From Prevotellaceae bacterium UBA4301 (GTDB taxonomy: Bacteria > Bacteroidota > Bacteroidia > Bacteroidales > Bacteroidaceae): 35,215 nt of DNA. Position 1 is the first letter of the stretch, and each line of letters begins with the position of its first letter. A program made the translations under genes and the position numbers. Of the stretch, positions 1 to 6,354 are shown piece after piece. The stretch covers positions 749-35,963 of the forward strand of contig DGUV01000083.1 of the NCBI GenBank assembly GCA_002395775.1, read 5' to 3'. The notes beneath the pieces were generated by a model, which made no database searches, had not been told where the DNA came from, and saw only the letters and a list, made by a program, of their open reading frames with translations.

Positions 1-31
1 CACAGGTGATAAACTTCTTTTCTTTTGCCAT
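1..31 (-). CDS. nifJ: Start of pyruvate:ferredoxin (flavodoxin) oxidoreductase, partial
   Basis: Only ten codons are inside the window, reading MAKEKKFITC from an ATG at 31 leftwards off the edge. I recognise this opening as the conserved N-terminus of Bacteroidales pyruvate:ferredoxin oxidoreductase, which converts pyruvate, CoA and oxidised ferredoxin to acetyl-CoA, CO2 and reduced ferredoxin in the cytoplasm. The call rests on memory of that N-terminus alone; the sequence to the left would decide it. Bases 32-87 between this gene and the ATPase are AT-rich with no feature I can support. Confidence 0.65.
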   Translation of the reverse strand, partial: MAKEKKFITC

Positions 32-87
32 AATACTTAATTTTGGTGTTATGTATTAATTTTGATGTCAAATGTCAAATGTTGCGT

Positions 88-1266
88 TTAATATAGGAAA
101 CCGAAGAGCCACAGGGGAATCTGCCTGTCATCGCCTCGGCGGATGCCGTCCATGGCGAAGTAGATGCCTGCGAGCTGACGCTTGGGGGCCTCGGTCATGA
201 TGCGGAAGCGGTGTTTCCCGTCAACCACGAAGTTGCACGAGCGGTCGCCTACGTTCACCATGTGCCGCCCCCAGAGGGCATTCTGGAAGAAGGTCTCTAT
301 GGCCTCCTGCTGTTCCACCTGGTGGGGCATGATGGCGTGGATGAGGTTGGGGTTGTGCAGCATCACTCTGCTTGGCTTCTTGGGCGAACTCTCGCCCAGT
401 CGGTACAGGATGTTCACCAGTCGGGCGTCGGCCAGATACTTGATGTAGTTGGTCACCGTGGCGCGGCTCGTCTGTATGTCCGTAGCCAGTTGGCTGACGT
501 TGGGAGCCTGGTCGCGGTCGAGGGCCAGCAGGTAGAACAGTTTCTTGATTTTGGACAGATACTTCAGTTCGATTTGCTTGATGAGCAGGATATCGACCTC
601 TATCATCATGTTCATCGTCTTGATGAGGTTCTCCGAGAAGTTGCGGTGCTCCAGGAAGAAGGGGTAGTAGCCATGGTGGACGTAGGCGGGGAAGTGGTCG
701 AGCGGGTTCACCTGGCGGCAGATGTCGGCAGCCAGCTGTCCGTGGTGCTGCATGATTTCCTCCAGCGTGTGAGGCTTCAGGTTGAGTCCCGTCTTCATGT
801 TCAGGTACTCGCGGAACGAGAATCCCCTCAGGTTGTACGACTTGACGATGCCGTTCAGTTCGGGGTTCTCCTCCTTCAGTCGCATGACGCTCGAGCCCGT
901 GAAGACGATTCTCAGTCCGGGGATGGTGTCGTAGCACTTGCGCAGCTCTTGGCTCCAATTGGGTTCCTTGAACACTTGGTCGATGAGCAGCACCCGGCCG
1001 CCGCTCTCGTAGAACTCGCGGGCAAACTCGGAAATGGTGTGCCCCTGGAAGTAGAAGGTGTTCATGTTGATGTAGAGACACTTGCGGTCCTCCACATTGA
1101 AGTTCTCGCGAGCGTAGGTGAGCAGGAAGGAAGTCTTGCCCACGCCGCGGCTGCCTTTGATGCCAATCAGGCGGTCCTGCCAGTTGATTTCGTCCATTAA
1201 CAAACGGCGCACTGGCGCATTGAGATGCTCCACCAGATAGGCGTGTGTTCTGAAGAATGATTCCAT
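88..1266 (-). CDS. AAA family ATPase (DUF4143-type), altered Walker B
   Basis: A 392-residue protein of the large Bacteroidales family of P-loop ATPases with an N-terminal AAA domain and a C-terminal winged-helix/DUF4143-like part. The Walker A motif GSRGVGKT is at residues 38-45. The Walker B strand reads VLLIDQVFKEPNW (residues 92-104), where relatives normally have D-E, so the catalytic Glu is replaced by Gln97. Sensor-1-like FTGSS follows. The C-terminal half has a helix-turn-helix (SQLATDIQTSRATVTNYIKYL). I start it at the ATG giving MESFF because a -7 box lies 7-8 bases upstream of it; a longer reading frame from 1359 would begin upstream of that promoter. The biological role of this family is poorly known. 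It is transcribed in the same direction as, and separated by 76 bases from, the upstream GHL10 gene. Confidence 0.85.
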   Translation of the reverse strand: MESFFRTHAYLVEHLNAPVRRLLMDEINWQDRLIGIKGSRGVGKTSFLLTYARENFNVEDRKCLYINMNTFYFQGHTISEFAREFYESGGRVLLIDQVFKEPNWSQELRKCYDTIPGLRIVFTGSSVMRLKEENPELNGIVKSYNLRGFSFREYLNMKTGLNLKPHTLEEIMQHHGQLAADICRQVNPLDHFPAYVHHGYYPFFLEHRNFSENLIKTMNMMIEVDILLIKQIELKYLSKIKKLFYLLALDRDQAPNVSQLATDIQTSRATVTNYIKYLADARLVNILYRLGESSPKKPSRVMLHNPNLIHAIMPHQVEQQEAIETFFQNALWGRHMVNVGDRSCNFVVDGKHRFRIMTEAPKRQLAGIYFAMDGIRRGDDRQIPLWLFGFLY

Positions 1267-1274
1267 AGCGAGCG

Positions 1275-1304
1275 CAAATATACGCAAAAAACTCGGAATT
1301 GCAA
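1275..1304 (-). promoter_or_regulatory. Bacteroidetes-type promoter for the ATPase gene
   Basis: On the minus strand TATATTTG (1275-1282) matches the -7 consensus TAnnTTTG, with TTG (1302-1304) 19 bases upstream as the -33 element. It would leave almost no 5' leader before the ATG at 1266. Confidence 0.5.
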
Positions 1305-1342
1305 TGTTGAAATAGCAAAAAGTGCAATCTCGGGCCTCTTTT

Positions 1343-2887
1343 TTATTCCTTTGCGCCACTCTGCCCCCTGTGCGCGACGGGCTTCCCGAGGGGGTTCAGG
1401 GGGATGCGCGAGGGCGTCCGGCAACCGGAAAGGTCCAGCTGGGCCGCTTCGCTCTCGTTGCCCGAACGGTCGATGGCCGTCACGGCCAGGTGGAGTCCGC
1501 AGGCCATGAGCGTCAGTCGGTCGAAGCGATATTCGGGAGTGGGGAGCAAGGGCGCCACAAGGTTCTCGGCCCGCCCGACATCGACGGGAGCCTGCGCCGA
1601 GGCATAGATGTTGTACCGCAGCCCTCCCGGTTCCTCCCCGTCGGCCCTCCACCTCAGCAGGCCCCCCTCCAGCGTGAAGTCCTTCGGCTTTGCGGGAGCA
1701 ATGCTGTCGTTCCAGGGATAGCGGGGCGGCAGGGCAGGATAGGGGTAGAAGGCCCGTTGCAGATAGTCATAGAGCCCCTTCACGTTGTCCGTGAGGAATC
1801 GGGAGCGGAAGAAGGCCTGCCCCGCCAGCCCGTTCCGTCGCAGATAGTGCATCTCGCGCGTCACCACGCTCAGGTCCCAGTCCTTCTCCTGCGGATGCAG
1901 GAAGTAGATGCCCAGCCCCGGAGCCACGTGCCGTCCGTAGCTCCCCTCCTGCCAGTCGACCGCAAAGGGATAGAAGTGGTCGCCCGTGAAGTACATCATG
2001 GGCAACAAGGCATCCTGTATGCCCTCGCGCAGCCATCCCTGCGCATCCTGGAAGACAGCGTCATAGGAGTTCCATCCTCGGCTGGAATAGCGGCGGGTGT
2101 CCCGGTATTTCCCTACAGGGCTGCACGACATCACTACCCAAGGCTTCTTGGCCTTCACCTCCTGATACAGGCGGCGCACGATGGCCGTGATGTTGTCCCT
2201 CCGCCATTGCGCTTTCGGTTTACCTTGTCCGTATTTCTTATACGTTGCCCCATCGGCAAAGGCAGCCGCGTTTTCGGGGTAGCGGATGTAGTCGAAGTGA
2301 ATGCCGTCGATGTCATATCTGTCGATGAAATCGGCGATAATGGCTGACAGGTAGTCGGCAGTTCCTGACTGTCCAGGGTCGAGGTAGTATTGCCCGTTGT
2401 GCTTTAAGAGAAGGTTGGGATGGGTGAAGAGTAAGGATTTTTTACCCATTTTCTTTGCTACCTCAGTCTTAAAGGCAGGGATGGTGACCATCCAGGCGTG
2501 CAATTCCATCCCGCGCCGATGGGTTTCCTCTATGGCAAACGCCAGTGGGTCGTAGCCGGGGTTCCTGTCATATTGCCCAGTGAGGCTGATGTCCCATGGT
2601 TCCAATTGTGACGGATAGATAAGGCTGCCTCTGATGCGAGTCTGCAAGAGAATGGTGTTCACGTTGACGGCTTTCAGTTGGTCAAGCAACTGGCACAGTT
2701 CCTGCTTCTGTTTTTCAATGTTCGCTTTCGACGTTGCCTTGGTTGTTGGCCAGTCCAGGCCGCTCAACGTCGTTACCCATACGGCACGAAGTTCACGCTT
2801 GGGCATTTCAGTCTGCCAAGGTAATTGGGCATAGAAGACCTGTAAATTGAAAAAAGATAGGACAAGAAGCCTAAGAAACCGTTTCAT
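1343..2887 (-). CDS. Secreted glycosyl hydrolase-like family 10 (GHL10) protein
   Basis: 514 residues. A signal peptide (MKRFLRLLVLSFFNLQVFYAQ) ends near residue 21. The catalytic-like TIM barrel (PF02638, formerly DUF187) starts with ELRAVWVTTLSGLDWP at 32-47 and includes LQTRIRGSLIYPS (81-93) and the family hallmark DGIHFDYIRYP (194-204). A fibronectin-III-like domain follows after about residue 400. Members are thought to act on cell-wall or surface glycans; the substrate is not known here. The last 25 residues, rich in Pro, Gly and Arg, read through a GC-rich segment (about 1370-1440) resembling the repeat elements found elsewhere in this window, and look like a tail that is not part of the domain. 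A truncated relative lies at 5903-6318. Confidence 0.88.
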   Translation of the reverse strand: MKRFLRLLVLSFFNLQVFYAQLPWQTEMPKRELRAVWVTTLSGLDWPTTKATSKANIEKQKQELCQLLDQLKAVNVNTILLQTRIRGSLIYPSQLEPWDISLTGQYDRNPGYDPLAFAIEETHRRGMELHAWMVTIPAFKTEVAKKMGKKSLLFTHPNLLLKHNGQYYLDPGQSGTADYLSAIIADFIDRYDIDGIHFDYIRYPENAAAFADGATYKKYGQGKPKAQWRRDNITAIVRRLYQEVKAKKPWVVMSCSPVGKYRDTRRYSSRGWNSYDAVFQDAQGWLREGIQDALLPMMYFTGDHFYPFAVDWQEGSYGRHVAPGLGIYFLHPQEKDWDLSVVTREMHYLRRNGLAGQAFFRSRFLTDNVKGLYDYLQRAFYPYPALPPRYPWNDSIAPAKPKDFTLEGGLLRWRADGEEPGGLRYNIYASAQAPVDVGRAENLVAPLLPTPEYRFDRLTLMACGLHLAVTAIDRSGNESEAAQLDLSGCRTPSRIPLNPLGKPVAHRGQSGAKE

Positions 2888-2891
2888 GGTG

Positions 2892-2921
2892 CAAAGATAA
2901 ACATTAATTGTTAATTATCAA
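2892..2921 (-). promoter_or_regulatory. Promoter for the GHL10 gene
   Basis: Minus-strand TATCTTTG (2892-2899) with TTG (2919-2921) 19 bases upstream. The start codon (2887) is only 4 bases past the -7 box, so the transcript would be leaderless or nearly so. It sits back to back with the plus-strand promoter, the two -33 elements forming the palindrome CAATTG at 2919-2924. Confidence 0.6.
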
Positions 2922-2951
2922 TTGCCAATTATCAATTGTTTTGTATCTTTG
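2922..2951 (+). promoter_or_regulatory. Promoter for the small ORF and pheC-like gene
   Basis: TTG (2922-2924), 19-base spacer, TATCTTTG (2944-2951): an exact fit to the Bacteroidetes -33/-7 consensus. It lies in AT-rich repeat sequence made of CAATTG and AATTATCAATTG units. Confidence 0.65.
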
Positions 2952-2968
2952 CCAATAAATTTTTGTTT

Positions 2969-3070
2969 ATGAAGGAGAAAGCAATTCTTTTCGTCGTCCT
3001 TGCATTTTCGCTTGTTTGCCTGTTTGTGGGTGTGCCTTTAATGTGTGGCGCTGGCCTTCTGGCAATCTAA
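2969..3070 (+). CDS. Small hydrophobic membrane protein (33 aa)
   Basis: An ATG at 2969 opens a 33-codon frame beginning MKEKAILFVVLAFSLVC and ending GLLAI before TAA at 3068. It is a single hydrophobic segment with a basic N-terminus, so it would be a one-span inner-membrane peptide or a signal-like peptide. It begins 17 bases after a well-formed -7 box and ends 12 bases before the pheC-like gene, so it is the first frame on that transcript. I do not recognise a family. Its Phe codons are scattered and no terminator follows, so an attenuation leader peptide is not supported. Confidence 0.5.
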   Translation: MKEKAILFVVLAFSLVCLFVGVPLMCGAGLLAI

Positions 3071-3082
3071 TATATATTAAGA

Positions 3083-4267
3083 ATGAAAAATAGACGTTTC
3101 CTGCCCTTGTCCGGGACATTGCTGGCGCTCTGCTTGGCGGTAGCAGTCTCTTCGTGCTCATCGGTTCGAACACCGATGGGAAGGGAGGCCGTTGATAAGA
3201 CTGCGGAGTGCGTGTGGGCTTATGCCCAAAGTCATCCCGAAGGTTTCACCCTCGACGTGCTGACGATGAAGGAACCTGCGGAGGGCATTGCTGTGTCCTA
3301 TGCTGCCACACAAGACTCCCATTCACGCTCTTCTTTGCAGAAAGTCGTGGCGCATGCACGGGCTCACGAAGGTTTTGTTGGCGGATGGTTCGACAGAAGG
3401 TCGCAACAATATTACTTCGACAGCACCCGACTCTTTTCCGAGGACTCTCTGACGGCCGCACTGCTCACAGGTGTTGACAACAACCAACTCTCTGTCTTCA
3501 AACTCTCGTCCAGTGAAGAGATAAATCTTCACTCCCTCACCGCAATACGCCGCCGGGGGCGTCTGCTTGTGGGTACGACGGGCGACTACCGCCCACTTAC
3601 TTTTCTTGACCCCGACACCCGTGAGTATTGGGGCTTCGGCATCGAACTTGCCCGGATGATAGGCAAGTGCATGGGCGTTGAAGTTGAGTTTGTCCCCACC
3701 TCGTGGCCCACACTCTCGGCGGATGTGCTTCGTGAGTCGCCAACGTTCGACCTCGCCCTGGGTGGCATTACCATCACGGAAGCCAGGCAATCGACGATGC
3801 TCATGTCCGAAGGCTATCTGGCCAATGGCAAGACCATACTTTGCCGGACACAAGATGCTGGGCATTACCGCTCGCTGAGCGATATCGACAGGCCTGAGGT
3901 GACGGTCGTGGTGAATCCTGGCGGTTTGAATGAAGTGTTTGCGCGTGAGCACCTTCGGCAGGCAAGGATTGTCGTTCATCCTCGTAATGAGGAGATACCG
4001 AGCCTTATCGCCGAGGGACGTGGGGACGTGATGATTACGGAGATAACAGAGGCTCCCTATTACGTCAGGGTAGATGAACGGTTGGCAGCGCCCCTGCTTT
4101 CTTCTCCCTTTACCCGCGGGGAGATAGGGGTGCTGATGCGCCCAGGGCAGGATGACCTGCTGGCAATTGTCAACGACATCCTTCGCCAGTTGAAGGCCGA
4201 CGGTTCGCTGCGCCGCTTATGCGAGAAGTATGGCTTAATGGCTTCGCAGTTAGCAACAAAAGACTAA
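3083..4267 (+). CDS. Lipoprotein with cyclohexadienyl dehydratase-like (PheC/SBP_bac_3) domain
   Basis: 394 residues. The N-terminus MKNRRFL...AVSSC gives a lipobox with Cys25, so the protein should be anchored in the cell envelope. Residues about 33-150 form a separate small domain containing GIAVSYAATQDSHS and GGWFDRRSQQYYFDSTR that I cannot name. Residues about 158-390 form a type-2 periplasmic-binding fold. It matches PheC (cyclohexadienyl/arogenate dehydratase, prephenate to phenylpyruvate) better than amino-acid binding proteins: GTTGDYRPLTF (164-174), PTSWPTLSADV (205-215), ITITEARQ, VVVNPGGLNEVFAREHLRQA (275-294), VVHPRN and GDVMITEITEA (314-324). PheC enzymes of other Gram-negatives are periplasmic, which fits the lipoprotein signal. 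No ABC permease is adjacent. A solute-binding role remains the alternative. Convergent with the HxlR gene, 30 bases away. Confidence 0.75.
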   Translation: MKNRRFLPLSGTLLALCLAVAVSSCSSVRTPMGREAVDKTAECVWAYAQSHPEGFTLDVLTMKEPAEGIAVSYAATQDSHSRSSLQKVVAHARAHEGFVGGWFDRRSQQYYFDSTRLFSEDSLTAALLTGVDNNQLSVFKLSSSEEINLHSLTAIRRRGRLLVGTTGDYRPLTFLDPDTREYWGFGIELARMIGKCMGVEVEFVPTSWPTLSADVLRESPTFDLALGGITITEARQSTMLMSEGYLANGKTILCRTQDAGHYRSLSDIDRPEVTVVVNPGGLNEVFAREHLRQARIVVHPRNEEIPSLIAEGRGDVMITEITEAPYYVRVDERLAAPLLSSPFTRGEIGVLMRPGQDDLLAIVNDILRQLKADGSLRRLCEKYGLMASQLATKD

Positions 4268-4297
4268 AAGCGTTGTCTTGCCCTAACCCCCTTCGCC

Positions 4298-4657
4298 TTA
4301 TTTGATGATGACCTGACGGGAGACTACGTCGTCGAAGTGGTCGAGCGCCCACTGGATGAGTTGGTGGAGCGAAGGCATAAGTGAGCGCCCAGTCTCTGTC
4401 AGGCTGTATTCCACGCGGGGCGGAACTTCGGGATAGACTTCTCGGTGGACAAGGTTGTAATGTTCCAGGTTTTTCAGCGTCTGGGAAAGCATCTTCTGCG
4501 AACAGTCCGTCATCATGCGGCGCAGTTCGTTGAAGCGCATCACGCCCGTCTCGCTTCGGTCGATTCCATAGAGGACCAAGAGTGACCACTTGTCGCCAAA
4601 CCGACTGATTATTTGCCTGATGGGGCAAGCCATGTATTCCACTTTGATGTCTGCCAT
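4298..4657 (-). CDS. HxlR family winged-helix transcriptional regulator
   Basis: 119 residues with the HxlR pattern: CPIRQIISRFGDKWSLLVLY (11-30), RFNELRRMM, SQKMLSQTLKNLEHYNLVHR and the wing EVPPRVEYSLTETGRSL. Cys11 in the ACPI motif is the residue that senses reactive species in several relatives. I use the ATG at 4657; a TTG at 4675 lies inside the -7 box of its promoter and is unlikely. It is divergent from the cupin and flavin-protein genes, the usual arrangement for an HxlR repressor that controls a neighbouring redox-related operon and itself. Confidence 0.88.
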   Translation of the reverse strand: MADIKVEYMACPIRQIISRFGDKWSLLVLYGIDRSETGVMRFNELRRMMTDCSQKMLSQTLKNLEHYNLVHREVYPEVPPRVEYSLTETGRSLMPSLHQLIQWALDHFDDVVSRQVIIK

Positions 4658-4672
4658 AGTCTTAGTTTTCCG

Positions 4673-4703
4673 CAAAAGTAACTAAAAGTTTCCATAGTGG
4701 CAA
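4673..4703 (-). promoter_or_regulatory. Promoter of the HxlR gene
   Basis: Minus-strand TACTTTTG (4673-4680) with TTG (4701-4703) 20 bases upstream; the ATG lies about 15 bases downstream of the -7 box. Confidence 0.5.
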
Positions 4704-4795
4704 ATGTTATGCTTATTAAACACGCGACAGGCGGCAATAAATGTTAATATAAGTTAATGCTCGAATCCTCCTTCTCCCATTTTGTGTCAATTCCT

Positions 4796-4827
4796 ACTTT
4801 TTGGAAACCGAGTTACCTCTTGGTGCC
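4796..4827. promoter_or_regulatory. Candidate HxlR operator: two direct repeats 19 bp apart
   Basis: ACTTTTTGGAAACC (from 4796) and ACCTCTTGGTGCC (from 4815) share AC-TNTTGG-CC at a 19-bp period, directly upstream of the -33 element of the cupin promoter. Position and repetition suggest binding sites for the divergently encoded HxlR protein; that link is inference. Confidence 0.4.
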
Positions 4828-4830
4828 TTC

Positions 4831-4861
4831 TTGTGTGGTTCGCAAGTTAGAATTAACTTTG
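4831..4861 (+). promoter_or_regulatory. Promoter of the cupin operon
   Basis: TTG (4831-4833), 20-base spacer, TAACTTTG (4854-4861), followed by a 36-base leader to the ATG at 4898. Confidence 0.6.
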
Positions 4862-4897
4862 CACTCGCAAACCAATAATCACTAAATTACTAAAACA

Positions 4898-5350
4898 ATG
4901 AGAAAGATTGAGACTATCAAGACAGGAGAGAATTTTAGCGCAGTAAGCGTAGGTCGTATTAATGAAATCATCGAGCACGAGTTGCCTATGGGGCCTATAA
5001 CCATCCAGGGCAAGGTGTTTGCCGGGCAGGCTGTTGGTGCCACGGGCAGTGAACTCTCGTTCCAGACGCTTGTGCCTGGCCAGGACAGCGGTTTCCTCCA
5101 TACCCACAAGACTCATGAGGAACTCTACATCATACTGAAGGGCGAAGGCCAGTATCAGGTTGACGGTGAGATATTCCCCGTTTCGGAGGGCACCATCGTC
5201 TGCGTTGCCCCTGACGGAAAGCGCGCACTGAAGAACACGGGCAGTGAGAACCTGACCATGCTCTGCATCCAGTATAAGGCAAATGCCTTCACTGAGGCAG
5301 ACAGTCCCATGACGGACGGTGTCATCCTGCAGGACGAACTGAAGTGGTAA
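4898..5350 (+). CDS. Cupin domain protein
   Basis: 150 residues, a single small beta-barrel. The first cupin motif is seen as GQDSGFLHTHKTHEELYIIL (61-80) with His68, His70 and Glu74/75 as likely metal ligands, followed by LKGEGQYQVDGE and a second motif VAPDGKRALKNTGSENLTML in which the usual His is replaced (no His at the expected place). The substrate cannot be told from sequence. It is the first gene of a two-gene unit with the flavin-fold protein, two bases apart, divergent from and probably controlled by the HxlR regulator, which points to a role in handling an electrophile or oxidised metabolite. Confidence 0.88.
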   Translation: MRKIETIKTGENFSAVSVGRINEIIEHELPMGPITIQGKVFAGQAVGATGSELSFQTLVPGQDSGFLHTHKTHEELYIILKGEGQYQVDGEIFPVSEGTIVCVAPDGKRALKNTGSENLTMLCIQYKANAFTEADSPMTDGVILQDELKW

Positions 5351-5352
5351 TC

Positions 5353-5820
5353 ATGGAACGCGCACTTGACTTTCTGCGTAAGCACAACGAGGTAGCCTTC
5401 GCCACGGTAGGTGGCGAGGGCACACCTGTTCCTAAGCTCCGCATCTTTCAGGTGATGAAGCAAGAGGGCACAACCCTCTATTTCGCCACATCGGCACGTA
5501 AGGCAGTCTGGGCGGAACTGCAGCAAAACCCGAATGTTGAACTTGTGACCTATGCCGACAATGTCTCTGTTCGCTGCTCAGGCATGGTGAATTTTCATGT
5601 TACCGACGATGTGAAGCGCTGGATTTATGACCACAATGCTGTCCTCTCGCGGCTTTATGAACGATATGACCAGATGGAATACTTCGCCCTGTCCATTGCA
5701 GAGATGGACTACTACGACCTTTCGCCCACGCCACCCCTGTTTCTCCACTTCGACCTCATGACGGGTGAGACGGGTAACGGTTATGTAGGAGAGCGTTTTG
5801 CTCAGCCTAAGGGCGAATAA
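5353..5820 (+). CDS. Pyridoxamine 5'-phosphate oxidase-like flavin-binding protein
   Basis: 155 residues of the split-barrel FMN-binding fold (general stress protein 26 / PNPOx-like). The typical elements are FLRKHNEVAFATVGGEGTPV, RIFQV, TLYFATSARKAVWAELQQNP and VELVTY. Such proteins bind FMN or F420-like cofactors and reduce small molecules. I start at the ATG at 5353, two bases after the cupin stop, rather than at a GTG at 5344 that overlaps it. Ends before a strong bidirectional terminator. Confidence 0.85.
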   Translation: MERALDFLRKHNEVAFATVGGEGTPVPKLRIFQVMKQEGTTLYFATSARKAVWAELQQNPNVELVTYADNVSVRCSGMVNFHVTDDVKRWIYDHNAVLSRLYERYDQMEYFALSIAEMDYYDLSPTPPLFLHFDLMTGETGNGYVGERFAQPKGE

Positions 5821-5844
5821 GCTTTACGAATAGCAGTGCATAAA

Positions 5845-5886
5845 AAAAGACATCGGTAAGCCGCATTCAGCCTGCCGATGTCTTTT
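5845..5886. terminator. Bidirectional intrinsic terminator
   Basis: A perfect 12-bp stem, AAAAGACATCGG (5845-5856) with CCGATGTCTTTT (5875-5886), and an 18-base loop. The A-tract on one side and T-tract on the other let it work in both directions, between the flavin-protein gene and the convergent gene remnant. Confidence 0.85.
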
Positions 5887-5902
5887 GTCTGTTTATGCGT
5901 GT

Positions 5903-6318
5903 TTATTGTGCCTGAAGTTCGCCGATGCTTGCCTTGCCTTCGTAGGGTTCTATGGTGTGGGCAATAAAGGCTTTATCCTCTTCGTCGAAGCGAATCTGGT
6001 AGAGTTTCTCCACTGCTATGCCCGTCCCCTCCATTGCGCTGCAGGTGAACCACAGTATTCCCGTCTCTGGGTTGTAGTTAGCCATAGGTTGGCGTGCGTT
6101 GCGAAGGTTGGGGAATGTGGTAGAAGTAGCTCCTTTGACTACGACGATTCCATAGCCCTCAGTCGGTGTCATGTCGGCCTCGTCTATGGCTATGAGAAAT
6201 GACGGAGGGAGGGGATGCCGCTCTAAACTCGTGTTTCGGCACTTCTGCCGTCCTTGGCAACTGGGCATACAAGGATAATAGACCAAAAAGGAAGAATAAG
6301 GAGTATCGTAATTCGCAT
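5903..6318 (-). pseudogene. Chimeric gene remnant with a truncated GHL10 N-terminus
   Basis: Two pieces in different frames. On the minus strand about 6218-6315 encodes LRYSLFFLFGLLSLYAQLPR then TAEVPKHEFRAAS, clearly related to the start of the GHL10 protein at 1343-2887 (YAQLPWQTEMPKRELRAVW), but it has no in-frame start codon and stops resembling the family after about 33 codons, at a GC-rich GGAGGGAGGGG run (6201-6212). From there to 5903 a different frame encodes about 100 residues (FLIAIDEADMTPTEGYG ... YEGKASIGELQAQ) that are not GHL10 and that I do not recognise; they look like the C-terminus of a secreted protein. I read this as a deletion fusion of two genes, now probably not expressed as such. 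Confidence 0.6.
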
Positions 6319-6326
6319 TTATTTTG

Positions 6327-6334
6327 TATCTTTG
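6327..6334 (+). promoter_or_regulatory. -7 box of the btuFC promoter
   Basis: TATCTTTG at 6327-6334, 20 bases before the btuF ATG. No convincing TTG lies 19-20 bases upstream, and no riboswitch fits in the short leader. Confidence 0.5.
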
Positions 6335-6354
6335 TACAAAATATCCGTGTAACA

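Noticed and set aside
211..1200. Long open frame on the plus strand across the ATPase gene
   Set aside because: It is antisense to a clear AAA ATPase, has no family motifs, and its composition (Val, Leu, Gln, His rich) is that of a complementary-strand shadow.
2969..3082. Phe attenuator before the PheC-like gene
   Set aside because: Phe codons are not clustered and no alternative terminator hairpin follows.
6199..6354. Longer btuF starting at 6199
   Set aside because: The extension covers the -7 box and antisense of the GHL10 remnant; the ATG at 6355 starts a proper lipoprotein signal.
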